From 39-52-133 sp035531075 (lineage in GTDB: Bacteria > Pseudomonadota > Gammaproteobacteria > Burkholderiales > Gallionellaceae): a stretch of DNA of 64,000 nt. The DNA lies in contig DATKTO010000038.1 of the NCBI GenBank assembly GCA_035531075.1, forward strand, positions 62,001 through 126,000, given 5' to 3'. The notes under the pieces are model-generated. The model was not told the DNA's origin. It searched no databases and saw only the letters and a program-made list of their open reading frames with translations. Of the stretch, positions 8,582-16,614 are shown piece by piece. The position numbers and the translations under genes were made by a program. How positions within the stretch are numbered: the stretch's first letter is position 1; each line of letters begins with the position of its first letter.

Positions 8582-9772
8582 CTACATTTTTCCATCTAGA
8601 TATTTGCCGGTTTCTTTGTGCCCAAAATCCGGAATCATCTTGTGAAACAAGGCAACGATTTCCTCTTTAGACCAACTTGCCGATTTCTTTCGTTCATCAA
8701 TAAACCTAGCAAACTCATCAAGCGCCGCATTATCAAAATCTGGTTCGTTTTTTATCACCCCCAGATTATTAAATCGCACCATATCAAGCGTTTCTTTTGC
8801 GGTGTAAAACTCTTCGAAATCTTTTTCCCCAGTTGTGTCACTATCTGTAAACAGACATGGCCACTTTCCTTGCAATGGGAGTGTTTCGGCAAACTTCCTC
8901 GCCTCATCCTCTGATGCGCACAAATAAGGTTCATAACCTATTTGTTTAAGATATTTTACAGCGATGTCAGCAAATGAAATCAGGTGCAACGCTTCGCTAA
9001 GCTGGGGGAAGAAAATATCCCGGTTTTCTCCAAAAATGCAGGACATAAGACATAACTCGCCCGATTCTTTTGGTGTAACAAAGTAACGCTTGATATCCTG
9101 TGGGGCAACGATGGGCTGGCGCTTTTGAATCCGTTGATTAAAGCCGTGCAAAAGTGAGCCATCCGAAAACGCAACATTGGCAAAACGAGCCGTGGAGATA
9201 TTAATGTCCAGGCTACGCCTCATCAAAAACATTTCCATGATGCGTTTTGATGCCCCCATCATGTTAGCCGGATTAGCCGCTTTATCTGTCGAGACACAAA
9301 AATATTTTTTCGATTTATTAGCGATTGACTGAAGAAGTGTCTTTTCAGTATTCAGGATGTTCACATCAATCATCCGCATCAGTGTGAATGGATCTTTCTC
9401 ACTCCTCACATGCTTCAATGCGGAAAGGTTTAACACATAGTCATATTCACCATCAGCCTTGATAAAAGCATCGTATTCAACTGAACCAATATCGAGCGCA
9501 AAGGTTTGAAAATCACCTTCGATGTAGCCATGCGAGCTTCTGATATCCCTCACCAACTCAACCATGTTGTTTTCACTTATATCAACCACATGGAGTTTTC
9601 TTGGTTTTCTTTTGAAGATTTCTTTGGTTACCGCTTGACCAATGGAGCCTGCACCACCAATAACAAGGAAGGTTGACGAAGCTACGATTCGCTTAAGTTC
9701 ACTTTCATGATTGCTCATGTCCTGAACAAATAGCTCTTTTTCTCTGCCGATAAGGGATAAGATCGAATGCAT
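8582..9772 (-). CDS. legB: NDP-sugar 4,6-dehydratase, LegB/CapD-like
   Basis: A 396-residue soluble member of the FlaA1/CapD dehydratase group (Polysacc_synt_2). The nucleotide motif FLVIGGAGSIGQAVTKEIF follows a 33-residue N-terminal extension; then LNLSALKHVRSEKDP, and the active-site segment STDKAANPANMMGASKR near residues 160-176. The usual catalytic Tyr before Gly-X-X-Lys is Met (MGASK), as in WbpM/PglF-type enzymes that keep C5 configuration, rather than Tyr as in PseB, which inverts C5. That fits a D-configured legionaminate intermediate better than pseudaminate. The C-terminal about 120 residues are specific to the long forms. The gene is visibly more AT-rich than the core genes to the right and leads the leg block. 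Confidence 0.82.
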   Translation of the reverse strand: MHSILSLIGREKELFVQDMSNHESELKRIVASSTFLVIGGAGSIGQAVTKEIFKRKPRKLHVVDISENNMVELVRDIRSSHGYIEGDFQTFALDIGSVEYDAFIKADGEYDYVLNLSALKHVRSEKDPFTLMRMIDVNILNTEKTLLQSIANKSKKYFCVSTDKAANPANMMGASKRIMEMFLMRRSLDINISTARFANVAFSDGSLLHGFNQRIQKRQPIVAPQDIKRYFVTPKESGELCLMSCIFGENRDIFFPQLSEALHLISFADIAVKYLKQIGYEPYLCASEDEARKFAETLPLQGKWPCLFTDSDTTGEKDFEEFYTAKETLDMVRFNNLGVIKNEPDFDNAALDEFARFIDERKKSASWSKEEIVALFHKMIPDFGHKETGKYLDGKM

Positions 9773-9818
9773 GGTTAAGCGATTAAACCCGCGTTTAATA
9801 TATCGAGTAATGTAATTT

Positions 9819-10784
9819 TCATTGTTTTAAAATAGTACTTGTAAAGTCAACATAAGTCGTTGCAATACCATCTGTCATTTTAACTTTAGGCACCCAACCC
9901 AATCCTCGAATCCTAGATACATCCATCACCTTGCGCATGGTGCCATCCGGCTTGGAGGTATCTTGCACGAACTTGCCTGCGTAGCCCACGACCTCAGCAA
10001 CTGTTTCTGCCAGTTTACGAATGGTCAAGTCCTCTCCCGTGCCCACATTGATCAGTGGACAGCGCGATGGCTCTACGAGTGTATTGTAGCGATCGTCATC
10101 CAATGTTGCGAGGTATACCAAGGCATTGGCCAGATCGTCCACATACAGAAATTCACGCTTTGGTTTGCCGCTTCCCCACAGCACAACCTCATGCGTACCC
10201 GATACTTTTGCCTCATGCATCTTACGGATCAGTGCAGGGAGGACGTGCGAATTATTCAAATCGTAATTATCGCCTGGGCCATACAAATTGGTCGGCATGG
10301 CAGCCAACCATTTGGTGCCATATTGGCGGTTGTATGACCAGCACATCTCGATACCCGCAATCTTGGCCAGCGCATAAGGCCGGTTGGTCGCTTCAAGCGG
10401 GCCGGTGAGCAGGTATTCTTCTTTGATAGGTTGGGGGCAATCGCGCGGATAGATACATGAGCTTCCGAGGAAAATTAACCTGCTTACATTGGCTGCATGC
10501 GCAGCGCGGCAGATATTTGCCTCAATGAGCAAATTGCTCACAAGAAAGTCTACCGGGTAAATGTTGTTAGCATGGATGCCGCCAACTTTAGCAGCAGCCA
10601 AAAACACGAGATCGGGCTGCTGTTGCTCAAAAAAATGTTGTGTGGCAGCATAGTCTTCCAAATCCAGCTCGGCATGGGTGCGCGTGAGGATGCTGGTATA
10701 GCCTTGCTTCTGCAACTCGCGTACGATCGCACTACCTGCCAAACCGCGATGTCCGGCTACATAAATTTTTACGTTTTTATTCAT
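9819..10784 (-). CDS. fcl: GDP-L-fucose synthase
   Basis: A 321-residue extended SDR that converts GDP-4-keto-6-deoxymannose to GDP-L-fucose (epimerase plus NADPH reductase). Motifs: YVAGHRGLAGSAIV at the N-terminus, FLGSSCIYP, and the catalytic YALAK in NRPYALAKIAGIEMCWSYN; the family's NLYGPGDNYD and HVLPALIRK segments follow. Length equals that of known GDP-fucose synthases. It lies downstream of gmd after a repeat-bearing 213-bp gap and 46 bp upstream of legB, so it links the GDP-fucose block to the legionaminate block. Confidence 0.95.
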   Translation of the reverse strand: MNKNVKIYVAGHRGLAGSAIVRELQKQGYTSILTRTHAELDLEDYAATQHFFEQQQPDLVFLAAAKVGGIHANNIYPVDFLVSNLLIEANICRAAHAANVSRLIFLGSSCIYPRDCPQPIKEEYLLTGPLEATNRPYALAKIAGIEMCWSYNRQYGTKWLAAMPTNLYGPGDNYDLNNSHVLPALIRKMHEAKVSGTHEVVLWGSGKPKREFLYVDDLANALVYLATLDDDRYNTLVEPSRCPLINVGTGEDLTIRKLAETVAEVVGYAGKFVQDTSKPDGTMRKVMDVSRIRGLGWVPKVKMTDGIATTYVDFTSTILKQ

Positions 10785-10817
10785 TAAACTTCTTTTAATC
10801 TATTTTGTTATCTAAAA

Positions 10818-10901
10818 GCTTGTTTTCAGTTCGGCAAGGGTTAGGCCAGAGCGGGGATCATTTAATTATTAAATTTAATCATGATATTACTGAAAACAAG
10901 C
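10818..10901. repeat. 13-bp perfect inverted repeat between fcl and gmd
   Basis: GCTTGTTTTCAGT at 10818-10830 and its exact reverse complement ACTGAAAACAAGC at 10889-10901 enclose a 58-bp AT-rich segment. It lies in the 213-bp gap after gmd and before fcl. It could be a small stem-loop, the remains of a miniature element, or regulatory. No gene is visible inside. Confidence 0.6.
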
Positions 10902-10952
10902 CGAGCCAGGCTCTCGCTTCGCTCCACCATATAAATTATCAGCATCTTGATA

Positions 10953-10976
10953 ATGGTGCATGTGACGCACCTTACG
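10953..10976. repeat. GTGCG-family REP palindrome
   Basis: ATGGTGCATGTGACGCACCTTACG is a diverged copy of the dispersed palindrome whose best copies surround the broken transposase at 16.6-17.2 kb. The arms GGTGC and GCACC flank a short loop. It lies directly downstream of the gmd stop. Confidence 0.6.
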
Positions 10977-10997
10977 ATATTTTATTTAAACATAAAG

Positions 10998-12128
10998 TTA
11001 TTCGTGATTCTTGGACACAACATAGCCGTGCTTCTTCACCAACTCATCACGCTCCGCTCCCTTAAGGTCTTCGCGCACCATTTCTGCCACCAGTTCATCG
11101 AAACTGATCTTGGGTGTCCAGCCGAGTTTATTTTTGGCCTTGCTGGCATCGCCCAGCAATGTTTCCACTTCGGTAGGGCGGAAGTAGCGTGGATCTACGG
11201 CAACAATCGGTGCCTCTCCTTTGGCTGGATTCCCGCCTTCGCGGGAATGACGGTTGATCAAGTAGCCTTTCTCATCTACGCCTTCACCGCGCCATTCGAT
11301 GACCATGCCGAGTTCTTTTGCTGCGGCATTGACGAAATCGCGCACGCTGTATTGCACGCCGGTGGCGATGACAAAGTCTTCCGGTTTGTCTTGCTGCAGC
11401 ATCAGCCATTGCATTTCGACGTAGTCTTTGGCATGCCCCCAGTCGCGCAAAGAATTCATATTACCGAGATAGAGACACTCCTGCAGACCCAGCTTGATGC
11501 GCGCCAACGCACGCGTGATTTTGCGCGTTACAAATGTTTCGCCGCGTATCGGTGATTCGTGGTTGAACAGTATGCCGTTACACGCGTAGATGTCATAGGC
11601 CTCGCGGTAATTCACGGTGATCCAGTAGGCATAGAGCTTAGCTACGGCATAAGGGCTGCGGGGATAGAATGGTGTAGTTTCTTTTTGCGGTGTCTCTTGC
11701 ACCAAACCATACAGCTCTGAGGTTGAGGCTTGATAGAAACGTGTTTTCTTCTGCAGACCGAGAATGCGGATGGCTTCCAGAATACGTAAAGAGCCCAGTG
11801 CATCGGAGTTGGCGGTATATTCCGGCTCCTCGAACGAAACGGCCACATGGCTTTGCGCCGCCAGGTTATAAATTTCGTCAGGCTGCACTTTCTGGATGAT
11901 GTGCGTCAGGCTTGAAGAGTCGGTCATATCGCCATGGTGCAGGAAGAATGGCCTGCCTGTTTCATGCGCGTCATGAAACAGGTGATCAATACGTGCCGTA
12001 TTAAACAAAGAACTGCGGCGCTTGAGCCCGTGTACTTCATAGCCTTTGTTGAGCAGAAATTCGGATAGATAGGCTCCGTCCTGGCCCGTCACCCCGGTAA
12101 TCAATGCCACTTTTTTAGTTTTGCTCAT
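10998..12128 (-). CDS. gmd: GDP-mannose 4,6-dehydratase
   Basis: A 376-residue extended SDR that makes GDP-4-keto-6-deoxy-D-mannose, the substrate of Fcl. Motifs: ITGVTGQDGAYLSEFLL at residues 10-26, the Ser/Thr region QASTSELYG, catalytic YAVAK in SPYAVAKLYAYW, and the C-terminal VDPRYFRPTEVETLLGD. Between EGVDEKGY and VAVDPRYFRP the protein carries the segment INRHSREGGNPAKGEAP, which is encoded by a dispersed palindromic repeat at 11229-11248. The E. coli enzyme has an unrelated loop of about the same length at this place, so the repeat appears to have been absorbed without destroying the enzyme. It is preceded 21 bases upstream by manC. Confidence 0.95.
   Translation of the reverse strand: MSKTKKVALITGVTGQDGAYLSEFLLNKGYEVHGLKRRSSLFNTARIDHLFHDAHETGRPFFLHHGDMTDSSSLTHIIQKVQPDEIYNLAAQSHVAVSFEEPEYTANSDALGSLRILEAIRILGLQKKTRFYQASTSELYGLVQETPQKETTPFYPRSPYAVAKLYAYWITVNYREAYDIYACNGILFNHESPIRGETFVTRKITRALARIKLGLQECLYLGNMNSLRDWGHAKDYVEMQWLMLQQDKPEDFVIATGVQYSVRDFVNAAAKELGMVIEWRGEGVDEKGYLINRHSREGGNPAKGEAPIVAVDPRYFRPTEVETLLGDASKAKNKLGWTPKISFDELVAEMVREDLKGAERDELVKKHGYVVSKNHE
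11229..11248. repeat. Palindromic repeat inside gmd coding sequence
   Basis: ATTCCCGCCTTCGCGGGAAT, two perfect 8-base arms around a 4-base loop. It has the core of the dispersed dRS3-like repeat (ATTCCCGC-N-GCGGGAAT) known from Neisseria and many proteobacteria. Here it is read in frame as part of RHSREGGNP. Confidence 0.85.
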
Positions 12129-12149
12129 TTCAACTCTTCCTTTTTTCGG

Positions 12150-13559
12150 CTATCTGCCGTAGTTATCTTCATAGCGCTGTATGTCGTCTTCGCCCAGGTA
12201 TTCACCAACCTGTATCTCCACGATATGCAACGGCTGACTGCCGCGATTTTCAAGGCGGTGTTTTGTGCCGATGGGGATGTAAGTGCTTTGATTCTTATGT
12301 ACGGTGATGACTTCGTCACCATTGGTGACGGTTGCCGTGCCGGACACCACCACCCAATGTTCGGAGCGCTGTTTATGGCTTTGCAGGCTTAACCTTGCAC
12401 CGGGCGCGACTTCGATGCGCTTGATCTTGAAACCATCGGGATCTTCTTCCAGCACCGCATAATTACCCCAGGGGCGGTTCACTTTCATGTGGTAGATGTG
12501 CTCGGTTGCGCCCTTCTGCTGCAACGCATCCACCACCTCGCGCACGCGCTGGGTCTGGTCGCTTTTGGCGATCAACACAGCATCGGCGGTTTCTATGATG
12601 CACAGGTCTTCCACCCCGATCGCAGCCACCAGCCGTTTTTCGGCGCGTATTAAGTTATTTTTACTGCCCACCGCGATGACGTTACCCTGCAATGCATTGC
12701 CATTTTCGTCCTTGGCGGAAATTTCATGCACCGCCTGCCAGCTGCCGACATCGTTCCAGCCGATATCGCAAGGGATGAGCGAGACGCGGTCGGATTTTTC
12801 AAGCACGCCGTAGTCGATGGAAATGGAAGGCATGGCGGCGAAGTGTTTTTCAACCGCCTGCTGGAAACTGCTCCCGGCACGGCTTTCGGCAAGGATGCTT
12901 TGCACGATCTGGTAAACCGCTGGCAAGTGGTGCTGCATTTCGGCGAGAATCACCGATGCTTTCCACACGAACATGCCGGAGTTCCAGTAGTAATTGCCTT
13001 CTGTGAGGAAACGCTCGGCGGTGGCAAGATCGGGCTTCTCGGTGAAACGGTCAACTGCATAGACTTGCGCATCATCGGCCTGGTGCGCCTTGATATAGCC
13101 GAATCCGGTATCGGGGCGGGTTGGCTGTATGCCGAAGGTGACGAGCTTGCCGCTTTCTGCCGCCTGGATGGCCGTGTCCAGATGCTCCCGGAAACCCACT
13201 TCGTCTTTGATGATGTGGTCGGCGGGCAGCACGACCATCACAGGGTCGGCTCCATTCGCAGTGAGATAGGCTGCGGCCAGCGCAATGGCTGGCGCCGTAT
13301 TGCGTCCTACTGGCTCAAACAGGGACTGGTAGGGCAGCAGGGCGTGGTAAGCCTCGCCCTTGGCGTGCGCTTCCTGCGTGACGATCAGCACATTCTTGGC
13401 TTCTATCGTGGGCAATAGGCGGTTGATGGTGGCTTGCAGCAGCGATACATTCCCGTCCAGGGCAAGGAACTGCTTGGGCAGATTTTGCCGCGACATGGGC
13501 CACAGGCGGCTGCCGCTACCGCCGGCAAGGATGACTGCATTGATCTGGCTTCTACTCAT
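12150..13559 (-). CDS. manC: Mannose-1-phosphate guanylyltransferase / mannose-6-phosphate isomerase
   Basis: A bifunctional type II enzyme of about 469 residues supplying GDP-mannose to Gmd. The N-terminal guanylyltransferase domain starts AVILAGGSGSRLWPMSR and holds FTEKPD and DYGVLEKSD; the C-terminal cupin isomerase domain includes HMKVNRPWGNYAVLEED, SLQSHKQRSEHWVVVSG and STYIPIGTKHRLEN. ATG 13559 is the better start because GGAG lies 7 bases upstream; ATG 13565 is in frame but has no spacing from that site. The start overlaps the end of the regulator gene by 8 bp. No phosphomannomutase is visible in this window. Confidence 0.95.
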   Translation of the reverse strand: MSRSQINAVILAGGSGSRLWPMSRQNLPKQFLALDGNVSLLQATINRLLPTIEAKNVLIVTQEAHAKGEAYHALLPYQSLFEPVGRNTAPAIALAAAYLTANGADPVMVVLPADHIIKDEVGFREHLDTAIQAAESGKLVTFGIQPTRPDTGFGYIKAHQADDAQVYAVDRFTEKPDLATAERFLTEGNYYWNSGMFVWKASVILAEMQHHLPAVYQIVQSILAESRAGSSFQQAVEKHFAAMPSISIDYGVLEKSDRVSLIPCDIGWNDVGSWQAVHEISAKDENGNALQGNVIAVGSKNNLIRAEKRLVAAIGVEDLCIIETADAVLIAKSDQTQRVREVVDALQQKGATEHIYHMKVNRPWGNYAVLEEDPDGFKIKRIEVAPGARLSLQSHKQRSEHWVVVSGTATVTNGDEVITVHKNQSTYIPIGTKHRLENRGSQPLHIVEIQVGEYLGEDDIQRYEDNYGR

Positions 13560-13899
13560 GGACATTCTCCAGTAAACCACTCTGTTCAGCTTCGCGCTTC
13601 AACTCGGCTATTTCATTCTTCAACTGCTCATATTCCTCTATCTTGTGCTTGAGGAAGCGCACGGTGATGCGCGCCTTTTCCTCCACACCGCGCGGGGTGA
13701 GCAGGTAAGCGTAAGCCAGCTTGTTTTCGCTATTGCGGAAGTTGTCTATCTTCAGGCTGCCTTTATCGACTAGCGCTTTCAGGCAAAAATTGACCTTGCC
13801 AAGGCTGATGCCCAGCCGTTTCGCCAAATCTCTTTGCGAAAGGCCGGGATTCTCTTCCAGAGTCTTGAGCAGACCGTAATGTGTGGTTTCGTCTAGCAT
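13552..13899 (-). CDS. MarR-family EPS-associated transcriptional regulator
   Basis: A 115-residue winged-helix protein with HTH segment GLSQRDLAKRLGISLGKVNF (about residues 18-37), a wing ending LLTPRGVEEKARI, and a C-terminal coiled coil rich in Lys and Glu (KHKIEEYEQLKNEIAELKRE). It closely resembles the EPS-associated MarR-like regulators found at the head of exopolysaccharide clusters in betaproteobacteria. It overlaps manC by 8 bp and faces away from the GT9 gene at 14084, so it probably controls the nucleotide-sugar operon it heads. Whether it represses or activates cannot be seen. Confidence 0.85.
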   Translation of the reverse strand: MLDETTHYGLLKTLEENPGLSQRDLAKRLGISLGKVNFCLKALVDKGSLKIDNFRNSENKLAYAYLLTPRGVEEKARITVRFLKHKIEEYEQLKNEIAELKREAEQSGLLENVHE

Positions 13900-14083
13900 T
13901 TATCAATGCGTTCAATCGGTGAACGGCGCGCATTACACCAGAGCCATCAAGGTCTTGTCAATGTTTGCCCGAACCGCTCAGCGCGATTCCGGAACGTTCA
14001 ATACGATCAACTCACTGTCGAATGAGGCTGCCATTCGCTACAATGCCCGTCTTTATCTACAAGTCTGATTTCTTTATCCCTTG

Positions 14084-15256
14084 ATGCTTGCCACCCCAAC
14101 TTCCAGCTTGAGCATAGCCATCGTGCGCTTTTCAGCACTCGGGGATGTGCTTTTGTTGGTGCCGGCAGTGCGCAGTTTGCGGCGCAGCTTTCCCACTGCC
14201 ACCATCACCTGGATTACCAGTCCGCTCGCCTATGCATTATTACAGGGTCTGGAGGGGGTGCAGTTTGAGGTTTACGATAAACCCAGATCACTGGCAGATT
14301 ACCGCGCCTTCTATCGCGCATACAGCAAGCGTAATTTTGATGTGGTGCTGGCAATGCAGGCAAATTTGCGCATCAACCTGCTGTATCCGGCACTGCATGC
14401 GCCGGTAAAAATAGGTTTTGACCGCACCCGTGCGCGCGAGGGACAGTGGCTGTTCTGCAATCGGCGCATACCGTTTGCTAACACACATCTGGCTGACAGC
14501 TTTCTGGCCTTTGCGGCGCAAATGGGTGCCGACACTTCCAGCGCTGAATGGAATCTGCCTGTTGCAGAGGCGGAGCAGGCCTGGGCACAGGAAAGACTCA
14601 AAGGCTTGCCGCGCCCGCTTATCGCCATCCATCCTTTCGCCAGCAAGGCGGAGCGCAATTGGCTATTCGAACGCTATGCAGAACTCATACGGGCGACTGT
14701 CGGCAATTGGCATGCGGGCATTGTGTTGACGGGAGGCAACGCACCTGCCGAGCGCGATTTTTGCGCGCGACTGGCCGCCATTGCGCCCGGTCACACACTG
14801 AATCTGTGCGGGCAGAGCACGCCCAAACAGCTCGCTGCCGTGCTCGCCCAGGCGGATGTGCTGGTGGCGCCGGACACGGGCCCGGTGCATCTGGCACGAG
14901 CCATGAATACCCCGGTGGTGGGCCTGTATGCGGTTGCGTCACCCGTCCTGAGCGGGCCTTATGCCGCGCAGGAATATGTGGTCAATCGCTATCCACAAGC
15001 CGTGCGCAAGTTCCTCGGCAAGGATCCAGATCAAGTGCCGTGGAATACCCGTGTGCACCACCCCGATGCTATGTCACTCATCCAGACTGAAGATGTGCTG
15101 CAGCAACTCGGCAGATTATTTAATGAAGCGGAGACTGAGTGTGCACCATTCATGCTTCGACAGGCTCAGCACGAACGGAATCAAAAAATAGCCGCTCATC
15201 CTGAGCCTGTCGAAGGACTCGTTCAGCCCCTTTCCAACACAAACAAACATGATTAA
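14084..15256 (+). CDS. Glycosyltransferase family 9 (heptosyltransferase-like)
   Basis: A GT-B enzyme of the LPS heptosyltransferase type, about 390 residues. The N-terminus shows IAIVRFSALGDVLLLVPAVR; the C-terminal nucleotide-sugar half has IAIHPFASKAERNW, VLTGGNAPAERDFCA, LCGQST and APDTGPVHLARAMNTPVVGLYA. ATG 14084 directly follows a TTG at 14081 that could also serve. The last 35 or so codons are unusual: they read through an inverted pair of dispersed repeats (15155-15221), giving RQAQHERN and HPEPVEGL, and probably lie outside the folded domain. The end overlaps waaA by 8 bp, so both genes are likely in one LPS core operon. Confidence 0.9.
   Translation: MLATPTSSLSIAIVRFSALGDVLLLVPAVRSLRRSFPTATITWITSPLAYALLQGLEGVQFEVYDKPRSLADYRAFYRAYSKRNFDVVLAMQANLRINLLYPALHAPVKIGFDRTRAREGQWLFCNRRIPFANTHLADSFLAFAAQMGADTSSAEWNLPVAEAEQAWAQERLKGLPRPLIAIHPFASKAERNWLFERYAELIRATVGNWHAGIVLTGGNAPAERDFCARLAAIAPGHTLNLCGQSTPKQLAAVLAQADVLVAPDTGPVHLARAMNTPVVGLYAVASPVLSGPYAAQEYVVNRYPQAVRKFLGKDPDQVPWNTRVHHPDAMSLIQTEDVLQQLGRLFNEAETECAPFMLRQAQHERNQKIAAHPEPVEGLVQPLSNTNKHD
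15155..15221. repeat. Inverted pair of TTCGACAGGCTCAG repeats in a coding 3' end
   Basis: CTTCGACAGGCTCAGCACGA begins at 15155 and the opposite orientation TCCTGAGCCTGTCGAAGGA ends near 15217, separated by about 20 bases, forming a REP-like doublet. Other copies are near 23.5, 23.66 and 25.85 kb. This pair is translated as the tail of the GT9 protein. Confidence 0.85.
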
Positions 15257-16514
15257 TCCGCGCCGAATTTACACCGCCCTGTTGTGGCTGCTGCTGCCTT
15301 ATATTTTTTTCCACCTGCTGTGGCGTGCACGCAAACAGCCCGAGTACCTGCAGCACATCGCTGAGCGTTTCGGTTTTTATTCAATAAAAACAAACAGATC
15401 AATCATATGGCTGCACACCGTTTCGGTTGGCGAAACACGTGCGGCAGCCAGTCTAGTGCAGCGCTTGCAGGCCGCCTATCCCGACCATCAGCTGCTGCTC
15501 ACCCACACTACGCCCACCGGACGTGACGCAAGCGAGCAGCTGTATGGCGACAGGGTGTTGCGCGTCTATTTACCTTACGATTACCCGTTTGCGGTGCAGC
15601 GTTTTCTGCGCCACTTTAAACCTCGGGTCGGCGTGCTACTGGAAACAGAAATCTGGTTTAACCTGATACAGGGTTGCCATACCGCGCAAGTACCCTTGCT
15701 GCTGCTCAATGCTCGGCTTTCGGAAAAATCCGCCGCTGGCTACGCGCGCTTCCCCAGCCTGACCCACTCTGGTTTGAGCCAATTAAGCGCTGTCTCTGCA
15801 CAAAGCGAAGAAGACGCCGCACGCTTGAGTACATTGGGCGCACACAATATCTCGGTGATGGGCAACCTGAAATACGATATTGAACCGCCACTCGATATGC
15901 TGGAAAAAGGCAAACAATTGCGCGTTATGTTTGGTGTAAAAAGGCCTGTGTTTCTTGCTGCCAGCACACGGGTTGGCGAAGAAACGCTGTTGCTGGCAGC
16001 ACTCAAACAAATTGACGCACCCGCACTGCTCACCGTGATTGTTCCGCGCCACCCGCAGCGCTTTGATGAGGTTGCCACGCTGCTGGCGCAGCACAATATT
16101 CGTTTCCAGCGCCGCAGTGAAAACCGCCCGATTGCCGCAGATACGCAAGTGGTGCTCGGCGACAGCATGGGCGAAATGTTTGCCTATTATGCCGCCTGCG
16201 ATATCGCGTTTATCGGCGGCAGCCTGTTGCCCTTTGGCGGCCAGAATCTGATTGAAGCCTGTGCAGTAGGCAAGCCGGTGCTGATCGGCCCGCACACCTA
16301 CAATTTCACCCAGGCCAGCATCCTCGCGGTTGAACACAACGCGGCTGTGCGGGTGCAAGATGAACTCGAACTGGCCCACACCTTGCAGCACCTGCTGCGC
16401 CACCCGGATAAATTGGCGCAGATGGGCAACGCCGGATTGGCTTTCGTCAATGCCAATCGCGGCGCTACAGACAAAGCGCTTAAAATAATTAGCCAGGCGC
16501 TTGTCCGCAGCTAA
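15249..16514 (+). CDS. waaA: 3-deoxy-D-manno-octulosonic acid (Kdo) transferase
   Basis: A 421-residue inner-membrane GT-B enzyme that attaches Kdo to lipid A precursor. An N-terminal hydrophobic anchor (ALLWLLLPYIFFHLLW) is followed by the family motifs IWLHTVSVGETRAA, LLTHTTPTGRD, LLETEIWFNLI, LLLNARLSEKSAAGYARF, and the C-terminal FIGGSLLPFGGQNLIEACAVGKPV. It overlaps the preceding GT9 gene by 8 bp. Length and motifs are standard. Confidence 0.97.
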   Translation: MINPRRIYTALLWLLLPYIFFHLLWRARKQPEYLQHIAERFGFYSIKTNRSIIWLHTVSVGETRAAASLVQRLQAAYPDHQLLLTHTTPTGRDASEQLYGDRVLRVYLPYDYPFAVQRFLRHFKPRVGVLLETEIWFNLIQGCHTAQVPLLLLNARLSEKSAAGYARFPSLTHSGLSQLSAVSAQSEEDAARLSTLGAHNISVMGNLKYDIEPPLDMLEKGKQLRVMFGVKRPVFLAASTRVGEETLLLAALKQIDAPALLTVIVPRHPQRFDEVATLLAQHNIRFQRRSENRPIAADTQVVLGDSMGEMFAYYAACDIAFIGGSLLPFGGQNLIEACAVGKPVLIGPHTYNFTQASILAVEHNAAVRVQDELELAHTLQHLLRHPDKLAQMGNAGLAFVNANRGATDKALKIISQALVRS

Positions 16515-16538
16515 GAGCCCACGCTTACATTGTGCAAT

Positions 16539-16598
16539 GGTGCGTGGGACGCACCCTACAAGGGTAATGCGTGCTCCGTAGGGTGCGTCACACGCACC
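16539..16598. repeat. REP pair upstream of RAYT
   Basis: GGTGCGTGGGACGCACCCTA from 16539 and, in the opposite orientation, GTAGGGTGCGTCACACGCAC from 16578, 17 bases apart. This inverted doublet lies between waaA and the RAYT pseudogene. Confidence 0.9.
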
Positions 16599-16614
16599 AA
16601 ACCTGGGGATTAAC

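Noticed and set aside
3602..9772. Pseudaminic acid pathway
   Set aside because: There is no PseH/PseG-like gene; a CBS-guanylyltransferase and a NeuC/LegG-type epimerase are present, and the dehydratase has Met rather than the Tyr of PseB.
13900..14083. Promoter TGTCGA-N17-TACAAT before the GT9 gene
   Set aside because: The -10 is good but the -35 matches only two of six bases, so I did not list it.
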